Positions 26,892 through 37,873 of a DNA stretch of 64,000 nt are shown here, one piece after another. How positions within the stretch are numbered: position 1 is the first letter of the stretch; each line of letters begins with the position of its first letter. This stretch comes from JAFAHD01 sp963772515 (GTDB taxonomy: Bacteria > Vulcanimicrobiota > Vulcanimicrobiia > Eremiobacterales > Eremiobacteraceae). Made by a program: the position numbers and the translations under genes. The notes beneath the pieces were generated by a model. The model saw only the letters and a list, made by a program, of their open reading frames with translations. It had not been told where the DNA came from and searched no databases. The DNA lies in the NCBI GenBank assembly GCA_963772515.1, contig CAVYXC010000002.1, positions 1-64,000 of the forward strand, given 5' to 3'.

Positions 26892-27818
26892 CTACATGGA
26901 AGCGCGACCGCTCGCGTCCTCCCACCATTCCCGCTTGGGCGACCAGCGCCCGAACCAATACACCAGCGACTGCCAGCGTCCGAATTGTGCGAAGCGCTTG
27001 CGGATCTGCTTCTCTGTCGGGCGCTTGCCGCGAAAGAGCGCTCGCTTGGCGTAAGCAAAGGTCGCGCTATCCACCGAGATGTGATCGTAGTGCCCGAGCA
27101 GGTTCATGAGGAAATGAGCCGACGATTTGCCGACGCCTTTGAGCGCGGTGAGCTTCCTGAACAGCACGATCGAGTCGTCTGTCTTGGCCTGCGCCTCGAT
27201 CGCGTCGAAGTCGATCGCGCCGGATTTCTGCGCGCGCGCAAGCTCCATGATGTACGGCGCGCGATAGCCCGCGCGCACGACGTCGCGTAAGTGTTTCTCG
27301 CCCGCACGAACCACGCGCCCAGGCGAGGGCCACGCTTTGAGCGTCGGGTCGCCGGGGAAGGGCTCGCCCAGATCTGCGACGCGATTGATCATGACCACCG
27401 CCTGGCTCCACAGCACGTTCGTCCCAAGCACGGTCTTGATCACGTCTTCCCAGAGCGTCGACGCGCGCATGACGCGTCCTGCGCCATGCTCGAGCACGTG
27501 CGCGAGGTCCGCGCGCTCGCGCGCAAGCGCGTAGAAGCCGCGCAAGTCCTCGTCGAGATGCAGCATGACGGTGGCGCGGCGCGCCATCTCCTGCGCGACG
27601 CCCGGGTCGTGCGTCCGCTCTCCGATCACCTCGATGACCGCATCGCGATAGCTGCGACGCTTCGACGGCTCATCCCACATCTCGAGCAGCACAACGCTGC
27701 CGTCCATAAGTTGCTCGACGCGCTGCAGCACGCCACGCTTGCTGTCGAGGCGAAACGGCATGGTCTGATACCAGCCATGCGAGATTGCCGTCGCAAACAC
27801 CGAAAACGGCTTGCGCAC
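26892..27818 (-). CDS. HhH-GPD superfamily DNA glycosylase
   Basis: I start at the GTG at 27818 (VRKPFSVFATAISHGWYQTM), because the longer frame overlaps the next gene; this gives 308 residues. It has an AlkA/OGG1-like N-terminal strand region, then helix-hairpin-helix LTALKGVGKSSAHFLMNLLG and a catalytic Asp context HISVDSATFAYA. This family removes alkylated or oxidised bases in base-excision repair. An ATL-like gene lies 2.5 kb away, so two DNA-alkylation repair functions share the neighbourhood. Confidence 0.85.
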   Translation of the reverse strand: MRKPFSVFATAISHGWYQTMPFRLDSKRGVLQRVEQLMDGSVVLLEMWDEPSKRRSYRDAVIEVIGERTHDPGVAQEMARRATVMLHLDEDLRGFYALARERADLAHVLEHGAGRVMRASTLWEDVIKTVLGTNVLWSQAVVMINRVADLGEPFPGDPTLKAWPSPGRVVRAGEKHLRDVVRAGYRAPYIMELARAQKSGAIDFDAIEAQAKTDDSIVLFRKLTALKGVGKSSAHFLMNLLGHYDHISVDSATFAYAKRALFRGKRPTEKQIRKRFAQFGRWQSLVYWFGRWSPKREWWEDASGRASM

Positions 27819-27841
27819 CGGTATCCTGACCTGCGGCGAAC

Positions 27842-28606
27842 TCAAAGCCTTGCTTGAATCAACCACATATATGTAAGAACATACGTGGCTGCAACCGGGC
27901 TGCCCCCTGCTGCCGGTTGCCCGAATGTAAATGGTTTGGCCGCTTTGAGTCCAGAGGCGTCGAGCAGCTTGGAGCCCGATGAGTGAAGCACCCACACCGA
28001 GAGAATCGCGCCAAACGGATCGACAGTAATAGCCACCTGCGCAGTCCCTTGAATGCCTTGTTGCTTGGCTGCGAGCGGATAATCAAGCGGGGCCGGCACC
28101 AGAATGGGTCGCCCTGGCAGCGTCAGGACCTTTGCAAGAACTGTTGGTCCGACTGGAATGACTTGATCATCAAAACGCCACGTCGTTTGAGCTGGCTGCG
28201 TTCCGTCGACAGCCACTGGCGGCGTTTCGCAGTCGACGGAGACCTCCGTATCCGACGGGACAACCTCTTGAACGTGCATCTCCGTCACGTTTGAGTACTG
28301 TGAGATCACAATGACTTGTGCTTCATTATTCTTACTGAAATCGACATTAGGCGCGAGAACCTTTATTACTTGCTCAGGGGTAGTGCCGGCCGTCGCGACA
28401 AGCCAAATCGAGAATGGCCCTTTTTGGCCTGTCGACATGTTGACCTGATACTCGCCGGAGTTATTAGTCGAACCTAAGCTGTTGAGGAAGATGTGATCGA
28501 TCTTCACCGGACAATCCGCATCCGCCGGCGGGTGGCCCGTGATAAACATGGCGATAGCCGCGAAGATAACGGTGCAACACCATGCGCCCTGACTTGCCAT
28601 CGTCAT
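27842..28606 (-). CDS. secreted protein with TonB C-terminal domain (paralogue 1)
   Basis: This encodes 254 residues: a signal peptide (TVIFAAIAMFITG), an N-terminal beta-rich domain with CPVKI ... VDCETPP, and a TonB_C-like end (PLAAKQQGIQGTAQVAITVD, GAILSVWVLHSSGSKLLDAS). No transmembrane anchor or Pro-rich linker is present, so it is not a classic energy transducer. It overlaps its upstream paralogue by 4 nt (ATGA). GC is lower than in flanking genes. Confidence 0.75.
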   Translation of the reverse strand: MTMASQGAWCCTVIFAAIAMFITGHPPADADCPVKIDHIFLNSLGSTNNSGEYQVNMSTGQKGPFSIWLVATAGTTPEQVIKVLAPNVDFSKNNEAQVIVISQYSNVTEMHVQEVVPSDTEVSVDCETPPVAVDGTQPAQTTWRFDDQVIPVGPTVLAKVLTLPGRPILVPAPLDYPLAAKQQGIQGTAQVAITVDPFGAILSVWVLHSSGSKLLDASGLKAAKPFTFGQPAAGGSPVAATYVLTYMWLIQARL

Positions 28607-29295
28607 TTCACGACGAAGGCATATTTGATAAGGTAATCGCCCGGGCGGCCTTTCGCATACGTCGAGTTCGTCGCCGAACGCACGGCCGCTGCGTCGAGGA
28701 TGGGGTTTCCGGACGAACGGTAAACAGTGGCTGAGTTTAGTGCCCCTGCCTGACTGATAGTGACCTTAACCACGACCAGGCCCATGGTGCCTGTGTTAGG
28801 TATTCTAGAAGCGATGGCGTCCCCCGCAAATGATATGTTTGCATCGTTCACTGCCACCAACGGCCAATCGACGTCTCTATTGATGGTCTTCGCAATGGTG
28901 CTGTCGCACTCGACTATCCGCCCGTCGGGTCCATTCACCGAGTCGATCTCAATCTTGCTAAGCGTATCTGCGCGCCAGGTGAATGCGAAGGACGCGAGGT
29001 CAGGTGCATCTGAGTCGATCTTCTCGTTCGGCAACTGCACCAAACGGCCATCGTCTACAGGGAGTCCGATCACGTGAAACGTCACCGAATACGTCCCCGG
29101 AGAATCCACCAGGAGAACGATGCGATACTGAGTGGAGTGCTGGGGCAAACCCAGACCGTAAACGTTGAAGCCGACGATGGTCAACGGGCACGCCGCGGCG
29201 TTTGCGCGCTCCCCGTTTATCACCGTCGCGAGAACTGTGGCCACGATGAACGTGGCCCACCTCCTTCGTATTTCATGAGGGCGGCTTCGATTCAC
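28603..29295 (-). CDS. secreted protein with TonB C-terminal domain (paralogue 2)
   Basis: I choose the GTG at 29295 (VNRSRPHEIRRRWATFIVAT), giving 230 residues with a basic n-region and signal peptide ending RANA-A. The layout matches the downstream paralogue: an N-terminal CPLTIVGFNVYGL domain, a central IVECDS, then a TonB_C-like segment (GLVVVKVTISQAGALNSATV, PILDAAAVRSATNSTY). Tandem duplication is inferred. The start could lie further downstream at a GTG after AGGAGG, with unusual spacing. Confidence 0.65.
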   Translation of the reverse strand: MNRSRPHEIRRRWATFIVATVLATVINGERANAAACPLTIVGFNVYGLGLPQHSTQYRIVLLVDSPGTYSVTFHVIGLPVDDGRLVQLPNEKIDSDAPDLASFAFTWRADTLSKIEIDSVNGPDGRIVECDSTIAKTINRDVDWPLVAVNDANISFAGDAIASRIPNTGTMGLVVVKVTISQAGALNSATVYRSSGNPILDAAAVRSATNSTYAKGRPGDYLIKYAFVVK

Positions 29296-29335
29296 CCCGC
29301 AGGCGCGCCCTTGCCCTGGCGGGAACTTCCCGCGC

Positions 29336-30337
29336 ATGCAGTCCTCGACCCAAAAGCGCGATGCGGCGGACGAACGCGGCCGCGAAATCGCCACGCGGGT
29401 GCTCGCATCCGATTGGCGGGCATTGGCGCGCGCCATTACGTTGATCGAGAACGACGATCCGGCCGCGGCCGCGCTGGTCTCGGCGCTGTACCGGCGCACC
29501 GGCCGCGCGCACATCATCGGAGTCACCGGCCCGCCTGGTTCCGGCAAGAGCACGCTAGTCGACGATATCACAGCGGTGATCCGCAAGGGCGGACAAAGCG
29601 TTGGCATCGTCGCCGTCGACCCCTCGAGCCCGTTCACGGGCGGTGCGGTGCTCGGCGACCGCGTGCGCATGCAGCGCCACGCGGGCGACGCGGGCGTCTT
29701 CATCCGCAGCATGGCATCGCGCAAGAACGCGGGCGGGCTGGCGCCGGCGACGCGCGAAGTCGTGCGCGCGCTCGATGCAGCCGGCCGCGACGTCGTCATC
29801 GTCGAAACCGTCGGCGTGGGCCAGATCGAGCTCGAGGTCGTCAAGGTCGCCGATACGGTCGTGGTCGTGACCGTCCCCGGTCTGGGCGACGGCGTGCAGA
29901 CCATCAAGGCCGGACTGCTCGAGATCGCCGATATCTTCGTCGTCAATATGGCCGACCGGCCCGGCGCGCACCAAACGGTGGCGGATTTGAAGTCGATGCT
30001 GACGCTCGGCGGCTCCGAAGAGCGGCGCAGACGCTGGATGCCGCCGGTGCTCGAGACGATCGGCACGACCGGCCAAGGCGTCGAAGAGCTGTGGCAGGCG
30101 TGTCAGCGACATCAGCTCGTGCTCGAAGCCGACCAGCGCATGGGCCGCTCGCGCGACCACTTGCGCGACGAGGTCGTCGAAGCCGTGCAGCGCCACGTGG
30201 GCGAGTATGTGAGCGCGCAGCTCTCGAGCGACGGCGCTATGGAACCCGTGCTAGCGGCCGTGCTCGCGCGCGAGCTCGATCCCCGCGCCGCCGCGCGCAA
30301 GATCGTGGACCAGCATCTGCACCGCTCGAGCGGCTAG
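29336..30337 (+). CDS. meaB: methylmalonyl-CoA mutase-associated GTPase MeaB
   Basis: This encodes 333 residues. P-loop GVTGPPGSGKSTLVDDI is followed by AVDPSSPFTGGAVLGDRVRM, FIRSMASRKNAGGLA, VIVETVGVGQIELEVV (G3) and VNMAD for the guanine-binding step, all hallmarks of MeaB/ArgK G3E GTPases. MeaB protects and reloads B12-dependent mutases. No mutase gene is in the window. It is convergent with the thioesterase gene, overlapping by 4 nt. Confidence 0.92.
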   Translation: MQSSTQKRDAADERGREIATRVLASDWRALARAITLIENDDPAAAALVSALYRRTGRAHIIGVTGPPGSGKSTLVDDITAVIRKGGQSVGIVAVDPSSPFTGGAVLGDRVRMQRHAGDAGVFIRSMASRKNAGGLAPATREVVRALDAAGRDVVIVETVGVGQIELEVVKVADTVVVVTVPGLGDGVQTIKAGLLEIADIFVVNMADRPGAHQTVADLKSMLTLGGSEERRRRWMPPVLETIGTTGQGVEELWQACQRHQLVLEADQRMGRSRDHLRDEVVEAVQRHVGEYVSAQLSSDGAMEPVLAAVLARELDPRAAARKIVDQHLHRSSG

Positions 30338-30777
30338 GGGATATCCACCCGCATCAGCGTCTGCTGCAGCAGCGCGCACACCGTAGTCTTACCGCCCTTG
30401 ATCGCTTCAACGTCCACTCTGCACACGCTGATCGTCTTGCCGGTGCGGATGACCTGGCCGTACGCGACGAGTTCGTCGCCGACGGCCGGCGCTAAGAGAT
30501 TGATGGTGAACTCGACCGTCAGCACTTCTGAGGCGGAATCGAACAGCGTCAACGCCGCGTAGCCTCCTGCCGAATCGGCGATCGTGCTCGTGACGCCCGC
30601 GTGGAAGAACCCGTGCTGCTGCGAGAGCTCGGGCCGGTAGGCGATGCCGATCGAGCACACGCCGGGTTTCAGATGAAGGATGCGCGCACCCAAGAGCGTC
30701 ATGGCGCCCTGGCGCGCGAAGCTCTCGACCACGCGTTGTTCCCAATGCTCGTCGACCGGCGTGAAGCGCTCGCTCAT
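30334..30777 (-). CDS. PaaI-family hot-dog thioesterase
   Basis: The ATG at 30777 gives 147 residues and overlaps the stop of the upstream RNase-like gene (ATGA). The hot-dog core reads HGFFHAGVTSTIADSAGGYA, with EFTINLLAPAVGDELVAYGQ and VCALLQQTLM. PaaI proteins hydrolyse acyl-CoA thioesters. The raw frame extends far upstream in antisense-like sequence and was trimmed. Confidence 0.88.
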   Translation of the reverse strand: MSERFTPVDEHWEQRVVESFARQGAMTLLGARILHLKPGVCSIGIAYRPELSQQHGFFHAGVTSTIADSAGGYAALTLFDSASEVLTVEFTINLLAPAVGDELVAYGQVIRTGKTISVCRVDVEAIKGGKTTVCALLQQTLMRVDIP

Positions 30778-32149
30778 ATGGTCACGACCTCGCCGACCTT
30801 CGCCACCTGCGTCGGGAAGCCGTACTTCGCGGCCACCGCGGTGGCGAGCGACGCGGCCGCTGCCGGATCGGCGTGTACCAAGTACACTTGCGGTTTGTCG
30901 GTGAAGCCGCCGAACCAGCGCAGCAGCTCGTTCTTGTCGGCGTGCGCCGAAAAGCCGTCGATGTGCGTGATCGCCGCGTGCACTGGGATGGGAACGCCCA
31001 TAATCTTGATCGTCTTCGCGCCGTTCAACAACATGTTGCCCGGCGTGCCCGGCCCTTCGAAGCCAGCAAAACATACGGTGTCGTTGGGGCGCGGCAAGCG
31101 GTTGCGCAGGTGATGCAGCACGCGCCCGCCGGTGGCCATGCCGCTCGACGAGATGATGATGGCCTTCGAGGTGAGGTCGTTCAGACGCTTCGAGTCGTCC
31201 ACCGACTGCACCATCGTGACGCGCTGGGCACCCATGCAGTCCGCTTGCGCGCCGAACTGTTGCTGCAGGTTGATGCGCATCGCTTCGGGATGGCGCGCCA
31301 TGATCTCGCTTGCGCTGATTGCCCATCGGGCTGTCGACGTAGACGTCGATCTGCGGAATCGTCCCGGCGCGTCTGCAGTCCGCCGATGGCGTACAGGATC
31401 TCTTGCGTGCGGCCGATGGCGAACGCCGGAATCACCAGCACGCCGTTGCGTTTGCAGGCCGCGTTGATGACGGCGCCGAGGTCGACCTGCGGATCGTTGG
31501 TCGGGTGCAGGCGGTCGCCGTACGTCGATTCGCACAGCACGACCGTGCTCTCGGCGACCGCGGTCGGATCGTTGAGCAGCGGCCGGCCGTAACGGCCAAG
31601 GTCGCCCGAAAAGGTCAGCTTGCCTTCCTGGAACCACAGCTGGATGATCGCCGACCCGAGGATGTGGCCCGCATCGACGAGCTGGAAGCGGCAACCGGCG
31701 ATATCGGTGCGGTCGTCATCGTAGTTGACCGGTTTGAACAGCTTCGTGACCGCGGTGACGTCGTCATCCGTATACAGCGGCGTCGTGTGCAGGCCCCGTT
31801 CGGGATGGCGTTTGGCGCGCTGCGCCTCGTCCTCTTGCAATCCGGCCGAATCGCGCAGCACCAGCGTCGCGACCTCGATCGTGGCAGGCGTCGTGTACAC
31901 GGGACCGGTGAAGCCTTGCTGCGTCAGCGCCGGCAGATAGCCGCAGTGATCGAGGTGCGCGTGCGACAGCAGCACGGCGTCGAGTGTCTTCGGGTCGACT
32001 GGCGGCGGCGTCCAATTGCGCTGCGTGAGCTCGGGCAAGCCTTGGAACATGCCGCAGTCGAGCAGCACGCGCGCGCCCGAATCGGTTTCGACGAGGTGTT
32101 TGCTGCCGGTTACGACGCCCGCGGCGCCGATGAAGCTGATGCGGGCCAC
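30774..32149 (-). CDS. beta-CASP metallo-beta-lactamase RNase-like protein (two frameshifts)
   Basis: The N-terminal frame has GAAGVVTGSKHLVETDSGAR, SHAHLDHCGYLPAL and FSGDLGRYGRPLL. The C-terminal frame has SASEIMARHPEAM, IIISSSGMATGGRVLHHL and HIDGFSAHADKNELL, so together they form a full MBL/beta-CASP/RMMBL protein of about 460 residues. Between them, a 15-residue piece TIPQIDVYVDSPMGN sits in the third frame. The shifts are near 31361-31368 and 31315-31321. Relatives process RNA (YsaF/CPSF73-like). It overlaps the LOG gene by 40 nt. Confidence 0.9.
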
Positions 32150-32853
32150 TGCCCATCCTCCGTTGGCGCAGACTCGACGAATGTCGAGGGGTGACGATAG
32201 TGCGAGGTCCGGTATTCTTCGATGCAGCGTTGCACGAGGCGCCGCGGCTCTCTATCGTAGATGATGCACGCGCCGGTGCGCTTGCCGAGCTGCGGCACCA
32301 GCTCGGGCAATGCGTCCGCGATGCCGCCCGAATCCTGAACGACGCCGATGAGCTTGCCTTCGTCAAACGCGATGCAGAACTCGCCCAGCGTGCCCGAACG
32401 GCCGCCGATGATGATGATGATGTCGGAGGAGTGGATGTTGTGGACTTCGCGCCCCATCAGACCGCTGCCCGTGTAGATGATGGCATCGTATGCATCGACA
32501 GGAGAGTCGTAGCGCTTCACGTGTTCGCTGCGCGAGAGAGCGGGTGAGATGCCGATGGACAGGCCGCCCGCCGCCTGTGCGCCGCGGGCAGCGTCGTAGG
32601 GCAGACCCGGGCACGCGCCGGTGATCAGACTGCAACCTGATTCGGCAATCGCCCGGCCCAGGTCGAACGCGCGCGCACGTATCTCGGGCAGCAGCACGCC
32701 GCCTGACGCACCCATGACACCGAACGAGCGTACCGTTGGATCGTTGTCGGGATCGTATGACGGATCGACGTCCATCGCGATGTCGGGCGGGTGTGGATGC
32801 GAGCGCTCTTGCCGCACGGGATCGTCGCCGCTTGAGAACTGCTGGTCCTTCAT
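32110..32853 (-). CDS. LOG-family protein (lysine-decarboxylase-like Rossmann fold)
   Basis: This encodes 247 residues. SFGVMGASGG, LGRAIAESGCSLITGACPGL and the signature GGRSGTLGEFCIAFDEGKLIG match the LOG/TIGR00725 group, in which PGGxGTxxE marks cytokinin-type phosphoribohydrolases. The motif here is GGRSGTLGEF. The substrate is probably a nucleoside monophosphate. It is first in a minus-strand set LOG, RNase-like, thioesterase. Confidence 0.82.
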   Translation of the reverse strand: MKDQQFSSGDDPVRQERSHPHPPDIAMDVDPSYDPDNDPTVRSFGVMGASGGVLLPEIRARAFDLGRAIAESGCSLITGACPGLPYDAARGAQAAGGLSIGISPALSRSEHVKRYDSPVDAYDAIIYTGSGLMGREVHNIHSSDIIIIIGGRSGTLGEFCIAFDEGKLIGVVQDSGGIADALPELVPQLGKRTGACIIYDREPRRLVQRCIEEYRTSHYRHPSTFVESAPTEDGQWPASASSAPRAS

Positions 32854-32947
32854 CGTCGGCGCGGTTTTCGGTCTAAAGCCGCAACCGGCCTGCGCACGCG
32901 GGCGCGCACGACCAGGCTTCCCGCGCGAGTGAGCCTAATAAAGAGAT

Positions 32948-34780
<1,833 letters not shown>

Positions 34781-34790
34781 GCGTTAAAGA

Positions 34791-34812
34791 AGCGCGTTCT
34801 CTTGAACGCGCT
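34791..34812. terminator. hairpin between convergent genes
   Basis: AGCGCGTTC-TCTT-GAACGCGCT is a 9-bp perfect stem 11 bp after typA and 9 bp before the end of a convergent micro-ORF. There is no T-tract. It could serve as a weak bidirectional terminator. Confidence 0.5.
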
Positions 34813-34820
34813 CAAGCACG

Positions 34821-34919
34821 TTACCGGACTTTGTTCTTCTGTTCGTTCGCGCGGGCGATGAAGAGGCCGATCAACATGATCACCAGCACGACTACGAGAA
34901 TGATTTGCCACACAGCCAT
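34821..34919 (-). CDS. 32-residue single-helix membrane miniprotein
   Basis: An ATG at 34919 opens AVWQIILVVVLVIMLIGLFI followed by ARANEQKNKVR and a TAA. A hydrophobic helix with a basic, Asn/Gln-rich tail is typical of small inner-membrane proteins. It lies 26 bp after the start of the upstream beta-lactamase-like gene's downstream end and faces typA. No strong RBS is seen, so expression is uncertain. Confidence 0.5.
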   Translation of the reverse strand: MAVWQIILVVVLVIMLIGLFIARANEQKNKVR

Positions 34920-34945
34920 GGTAAAACCGTTGCCCGAGACGCGCG

Positions 34946-36130
34946 TTAGACCCTGCCGGCCCGGTGGAGCACGTCCCAGATAGCGGCCATCAAGTCACCG
35001 ATGTGATTGACGGTCGGCTGGCTGTTGGCGCCGACGGCGAAGACTACGTTACTGGCAGGAAACCACGCGTAGATCATGCGGTAGCCCAATGTCTCGCCTT
35101 GGTAGTACCAGAACGTGCCCATCTTCGGTTTGGTCGTAAGGCCGACGCCGAGGCCGAAGGCTTGGGGATCCGATGGGCTGGTCGTCGGGATCGGCTTCCC
35201 GCTCCTCACGGAGACGACGCTCATGAGCTCGCGCCGCTGTTTGGGCGCGAGCATGCCCCCTTTGTAGAGCGCGCGCACCCAGCGGATCACGTCCTGCGGC
35301 GTCGAGACGATCCCGCCGGCGGCGCCGGCCCACGACATATCGGCCACGCGCATGTCCACGCCGATGAAACGCTTGAACGGCTCGTTGCCAGGGCCTGTGT
35401 TATCCCAGTATCCGGACACCATACGATCGGTCACCGTCTTCGGGTAGACGTTGGGGCTATAGAACGTGTTCGTCAGGGCGAGCGGCGTGAAAAAGCGTCG
35501 CTGCAGCTCGGCGCCATAGCTGTTGCCGGTGACGCGTTCGATGATCAGGCCTGCGAGCAGGTAGTTGGTGTTCGAATAGTCCCAACCGCTGGTCGGTTTC
35601 GGAGCGCCCGGGTAGATCGGGTCCGCAAAGGCGATCAGTTGCGCCGGCGTCCAGCGGCGATAGATCGTCGTCTGCGCGTAACCCATCGCCGGCACGTTGT
35701 CGTAGCCGGGGATGCCGCTCGTCATATCGAGCAGATGCCGGATCGTGACGTTTTTCCATGCCGGGTACTGCGGCAGCCACAAACCCACCGTCTGGTCGAT
35801 GTTGAGCTTGCCTTCGGCCTCAAGCTGCAGCAACGTGACTGCGGTGTACGCTTTGGTGTTGCTGCCGATCTGCCACAGGTCGTCGGTTGCGACCGGGCCG
35901 CCGCCGTGCCAGCTGCGCTGGCCGGTCGTCAGGTCGATGGTCGACGGATCGCCGGGCAGACTCACCGACAGCGAAAGCGTCGAGATGTGCTCGTCCGTGA
36001 CATGGGCGGCGAGATACGAATTGATCGCCTGCTGCAGCGGTGCTCTAAGATTGCTATCGGTGCCGGCGGCAAGCGCTGGGACGGCTTGCACCATGAGGAC
36101 AGCCGCAAGCGCTGCGATCCGGATCATCAT
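34946..36130 (-). CDS. serine hydrolase of the beta-lactamase/penicillin-binding fold
   Basis: This encodes 394 residues with a signal peptide (AALAAVLMVQAVPALA-A). The class C-like active site reads IGSNTKAYTAV (S-x-x-K), followed by the Y-x-N motif in WDYSNTNYLLAGLIIERVTG; a third motif around GETLGYR is less clear. Such proteins act as D-amino-acid peptidases or esterases (Pfam Beta-lactamase, PF00144). It overlaps the methyltransferase gene stop by 4 nt and is probably co-transcribed. Confidence 0.88.
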   Translation of the reverse strand: MMIRIAALAAVLMVQAVPALAAGTDSNLRAPLQQAINSYLAAHVTDEHISTLSLSVSLPGDPSTIDLTTGQRSWHGGGPVATDDLWQIGSNTKAYTAVTLLQLEAEGKLNIDQTVGLWLPQYPAWKNVTIRHLLDMTSGIPGYDNVPAMGYAQTTIYRRWTPAQLIAFADPIYPGAPKPTSGWDYSNTNYLLAGLIIERVTGNSYGAELQRRFFTPLALTNTFYSPNVYPKTVTDRMVSGYWDNTGPGNEPFKRFIGVDMRVADMSWAGAAGGIVSTPQDVIRWVRALYKGGMLAPKQRRELMSVVSVRSGKPIPTTSPSDPQAFGLGVGLTTKPKMGTFWYYQGETLGYRMIYAWFPASNVVFAVGANSQPTVNHIGDLMAAIWDVLHRAGRV

Positions 36131-36978
36131 TGGCGCCTCCTAGCGATGAAGATCATCTCGCGCGGTTCTTCGGCCGGCGGCGTTCGATCGTACCAGCCGA
36201 AGAACGCCGCCACATCGAAGCCCGCGCGCGCGAGCAGATGTTCCATCTCGTATCTGAAATAGTAGCGCATGGGAAACGACTCTTGCAGACGCTCGACGGC
36301 GCCGGACCGGTCCTTGATGTAATAATTGAACTCGATCTGCACGACCTGTTCGCGCTGGCGCACCGCCGTGCGCCGCGCAGTCCTGCGCACGGTACGCCCG
36401 TCCGGAAGGGCGGATTCGGGCAGGTCCTCGACCTCGTCGGCGCCGCGCGTATCAATGAGAAGGTCGAGCCGTGGCTGGAAGACGTCGAGCACGAGCTCGC
36501 CGTCATCGGCCAAGTGCCGGTGGACGCATGCCAAGCATGCGAGCTGATCCTCGACCGTGATGAGGTGCGAGAACGCGCGAAACGGGATGGTGATGAGCGC
36601 GTAGCGCCGGCCGAGATCGAAGGACGTCATCGAGCCTTCGATGAGTGTGACGCGCTCCGCGACCTCGCGCGGCAGCGCCGCAAGCTTGCGTCGCGCGGCG
36701 TCCAGCATCAACGGCGAGAGATCCAGTCCGGTCATCTGTGCGCCCGCGGCGGCGGAGGGGATCAGGATGCGGCCGGTACCGGCGCCGAGCTCGAGCACGG
36801 GCCCGCGAGCGTGCATCGCAAGGTCGACATAAAAAGCGACGTCGTCCGTGCGCAGATGGCCGTAGACGACGTCATAGCTGTCGACGATGACAGGCGCATA
36901 GCGGTAGACACGCTCCGCGATGGCTACGCTCCCTGGTAGACGACCTCGATGCGCAAGCCGCTGGGGTCGCGCACCCAC
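36127..36978 (-). CDS. class I SAM-dependent methyltransferase
   Basis: This encodes up to 283 residues. The SAM-binding motif I is VLELGAGTGRILIPSAAAGA, then GLDLSPLMLDAARRKL and a post-I ITIPFRAFSHLI, followed by DDGELVLDVFQP. The C-terminal half has a Met_10/SnoaL-like strand region. The only in-frame start found is a GTG at 36978 inside the VOC gene. Sequence after that gene's stop has no ATG/GTG/TTG before conserved text, so the start is uncertain. The substrate is unknown. Confidence 0.8.
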   Translation of the reverse strand: MGARPQRLAHRGRLPGSVAIAERVYRYAPVIVDSYDVVYGHLRTDDVAFYVDLAMHARGPVLELGAGTGRILIPSAAAGAQMTGLDLSPLMLDAARRKLAALPREVAERVTLIEGSMTSFDLGRRYALITIPFRAFSHLITVEDQLACLACVHRHLADDGELVLDVFQPRLDLLIDTRGADEVEDLPESALPDGRTVRRTARRTAVRQREQVVQIEFNYYIKDRSGAVERLQESFPMRYYFRYEMEHLLARAGFDVAAFFGWYDRTPPAEEPREMIFIARRRQ

Positions 36979-37325
36979 ATGGCGTAGTAGTCGTCGCCGA
37001 GCTCGGCGACGACGCTCGGCGGCTCGTCGATCTCAGCGCCCAGCTCGTCGAGCTGCTTTGCGCACTCATCGACCACCGCGCGTGATCCGGCGTTGAGCGC
37101 CAAGTGGTCGAACCCGACGTGGCGTTTGCCGTCGTAGAGGTCGTCGGCAGTGCTCTCGGCCTTGTAGATGACTAGCTCGAAGCCTTCACGCTGATAGCCG
37201 AAGTGGTCGTCCTTGTCGAATACCAAGTCGAAACCGAGCGCGGGCAGCAGCGAGCCGTAGAACTTCTTCGCCACCTTAAGGGCATCGGTGCCGATGGCGA
37301 GATGATGGACCGGATGGACTGGCAT
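36924..37325 (-). CDS. VOC-superfamily (glyoxalase/dioxygenase fold) protein
   Basis: This encodes 133 residues. PVHHLAIGTDALKVAKKFYG (first metal-side His), GFELVIYKAE, RHVGFDHLALN and YYAMWVRDPSGLRIEVVYQG (final Glu) give the paired beta-alpha-beta-beta-beta layout. Likely metal ligands are His, His and Glu. It could be a glyoxalase-I-like enzyme or a resistance protein; the substrate is unknown. Confidence 0.85.
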   Translation of the reverse strand: MPVHPVHHLAIGTDALKVAKKFYGSLLPALGFDLVFDKDDHFGYQREGFELVIYKAESTADDLYDGKRHVGFDHLALNAGSRAVVDECAKQLDELGAEIDEPPSVVAELGDDYYAMWVRDPSGLRIEVVYQGA

Positions 37326-37465
37326 GCGGTGTGAGCTGGTCCCCCATGAGCGAGCGGAGCGAAGAGCGATTCAATAAGATTTGAAGGCTCGTGCTCTTGT
37401 TACGACGCGGTGAACGCTCATTCCCTGGCAGATGGGCGTCTCAAGACCGAAAAGGTCGCATCTCG

Positions 37466-37873
37466 CTAGTTCGGTTCGTCTGAATACTTCAAGGCCAACG
37501 CGAGTTTGAGGACCTTAAGGCCCAAGAGCGCGCACTTGAGGCGCGCCGCCGAGATGTTGATCCCGACGTTCTCGAGCACGTCTTCCTTGCCGAGTTTGCT
37601 GATCTCGGCAAGCGTCTTGCCCTTGATCTGCTCGGTCAGCAACGACGCTGAAGCCTGCGAGATCGCGCAGCCGCGGCCCTTGAACTTGACGTCGGTCACC
37701 GTGCCGTCGCTGATCTTGAGATCCATGCGGATCTTGTCGCCGCACAAGGGGTTGATGTCCTCGAACGAGGCATCGGCATTCTCGATGGTGCCGGCGTTGC
37801 GCGGATTGCGATAGTGGTCGAGGATGAAGTCGCGGTACAGCTCGTCCATCCCGGTGAAGGTGTTGTCGGTCAC
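37466..37873 (-). CDS. sufU: Fe-S cluster scaffold/sulfur acceptor SufU
   Basis: This encodes 135 residues. It starts MDELYRDFILDHYRNPRNAG, with NPLCGDKI, the GRGCAISQASASLL Cys and the late ARLKCALLGLKVL Cys; together with Asp these form the SufU zinc site. In Firmicutes and Actinobacteria SufU accepts sulfur from SufS. It overlaps sufS by 4 nt and is the last gene of the suf operon. Confidence 0.95.
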   Translation of the reverse strand: MTDNTFTGMDELYRDFILDHYRNPRNAGTIENADASFEDINPLCGDKIRMDLKISDGTVTDVKFKGRGCAISQASASLLTEQIKGKTLAEISKLGKEDVLENVGINISAARLKCALLGLKVLKLALALKYSDEPN

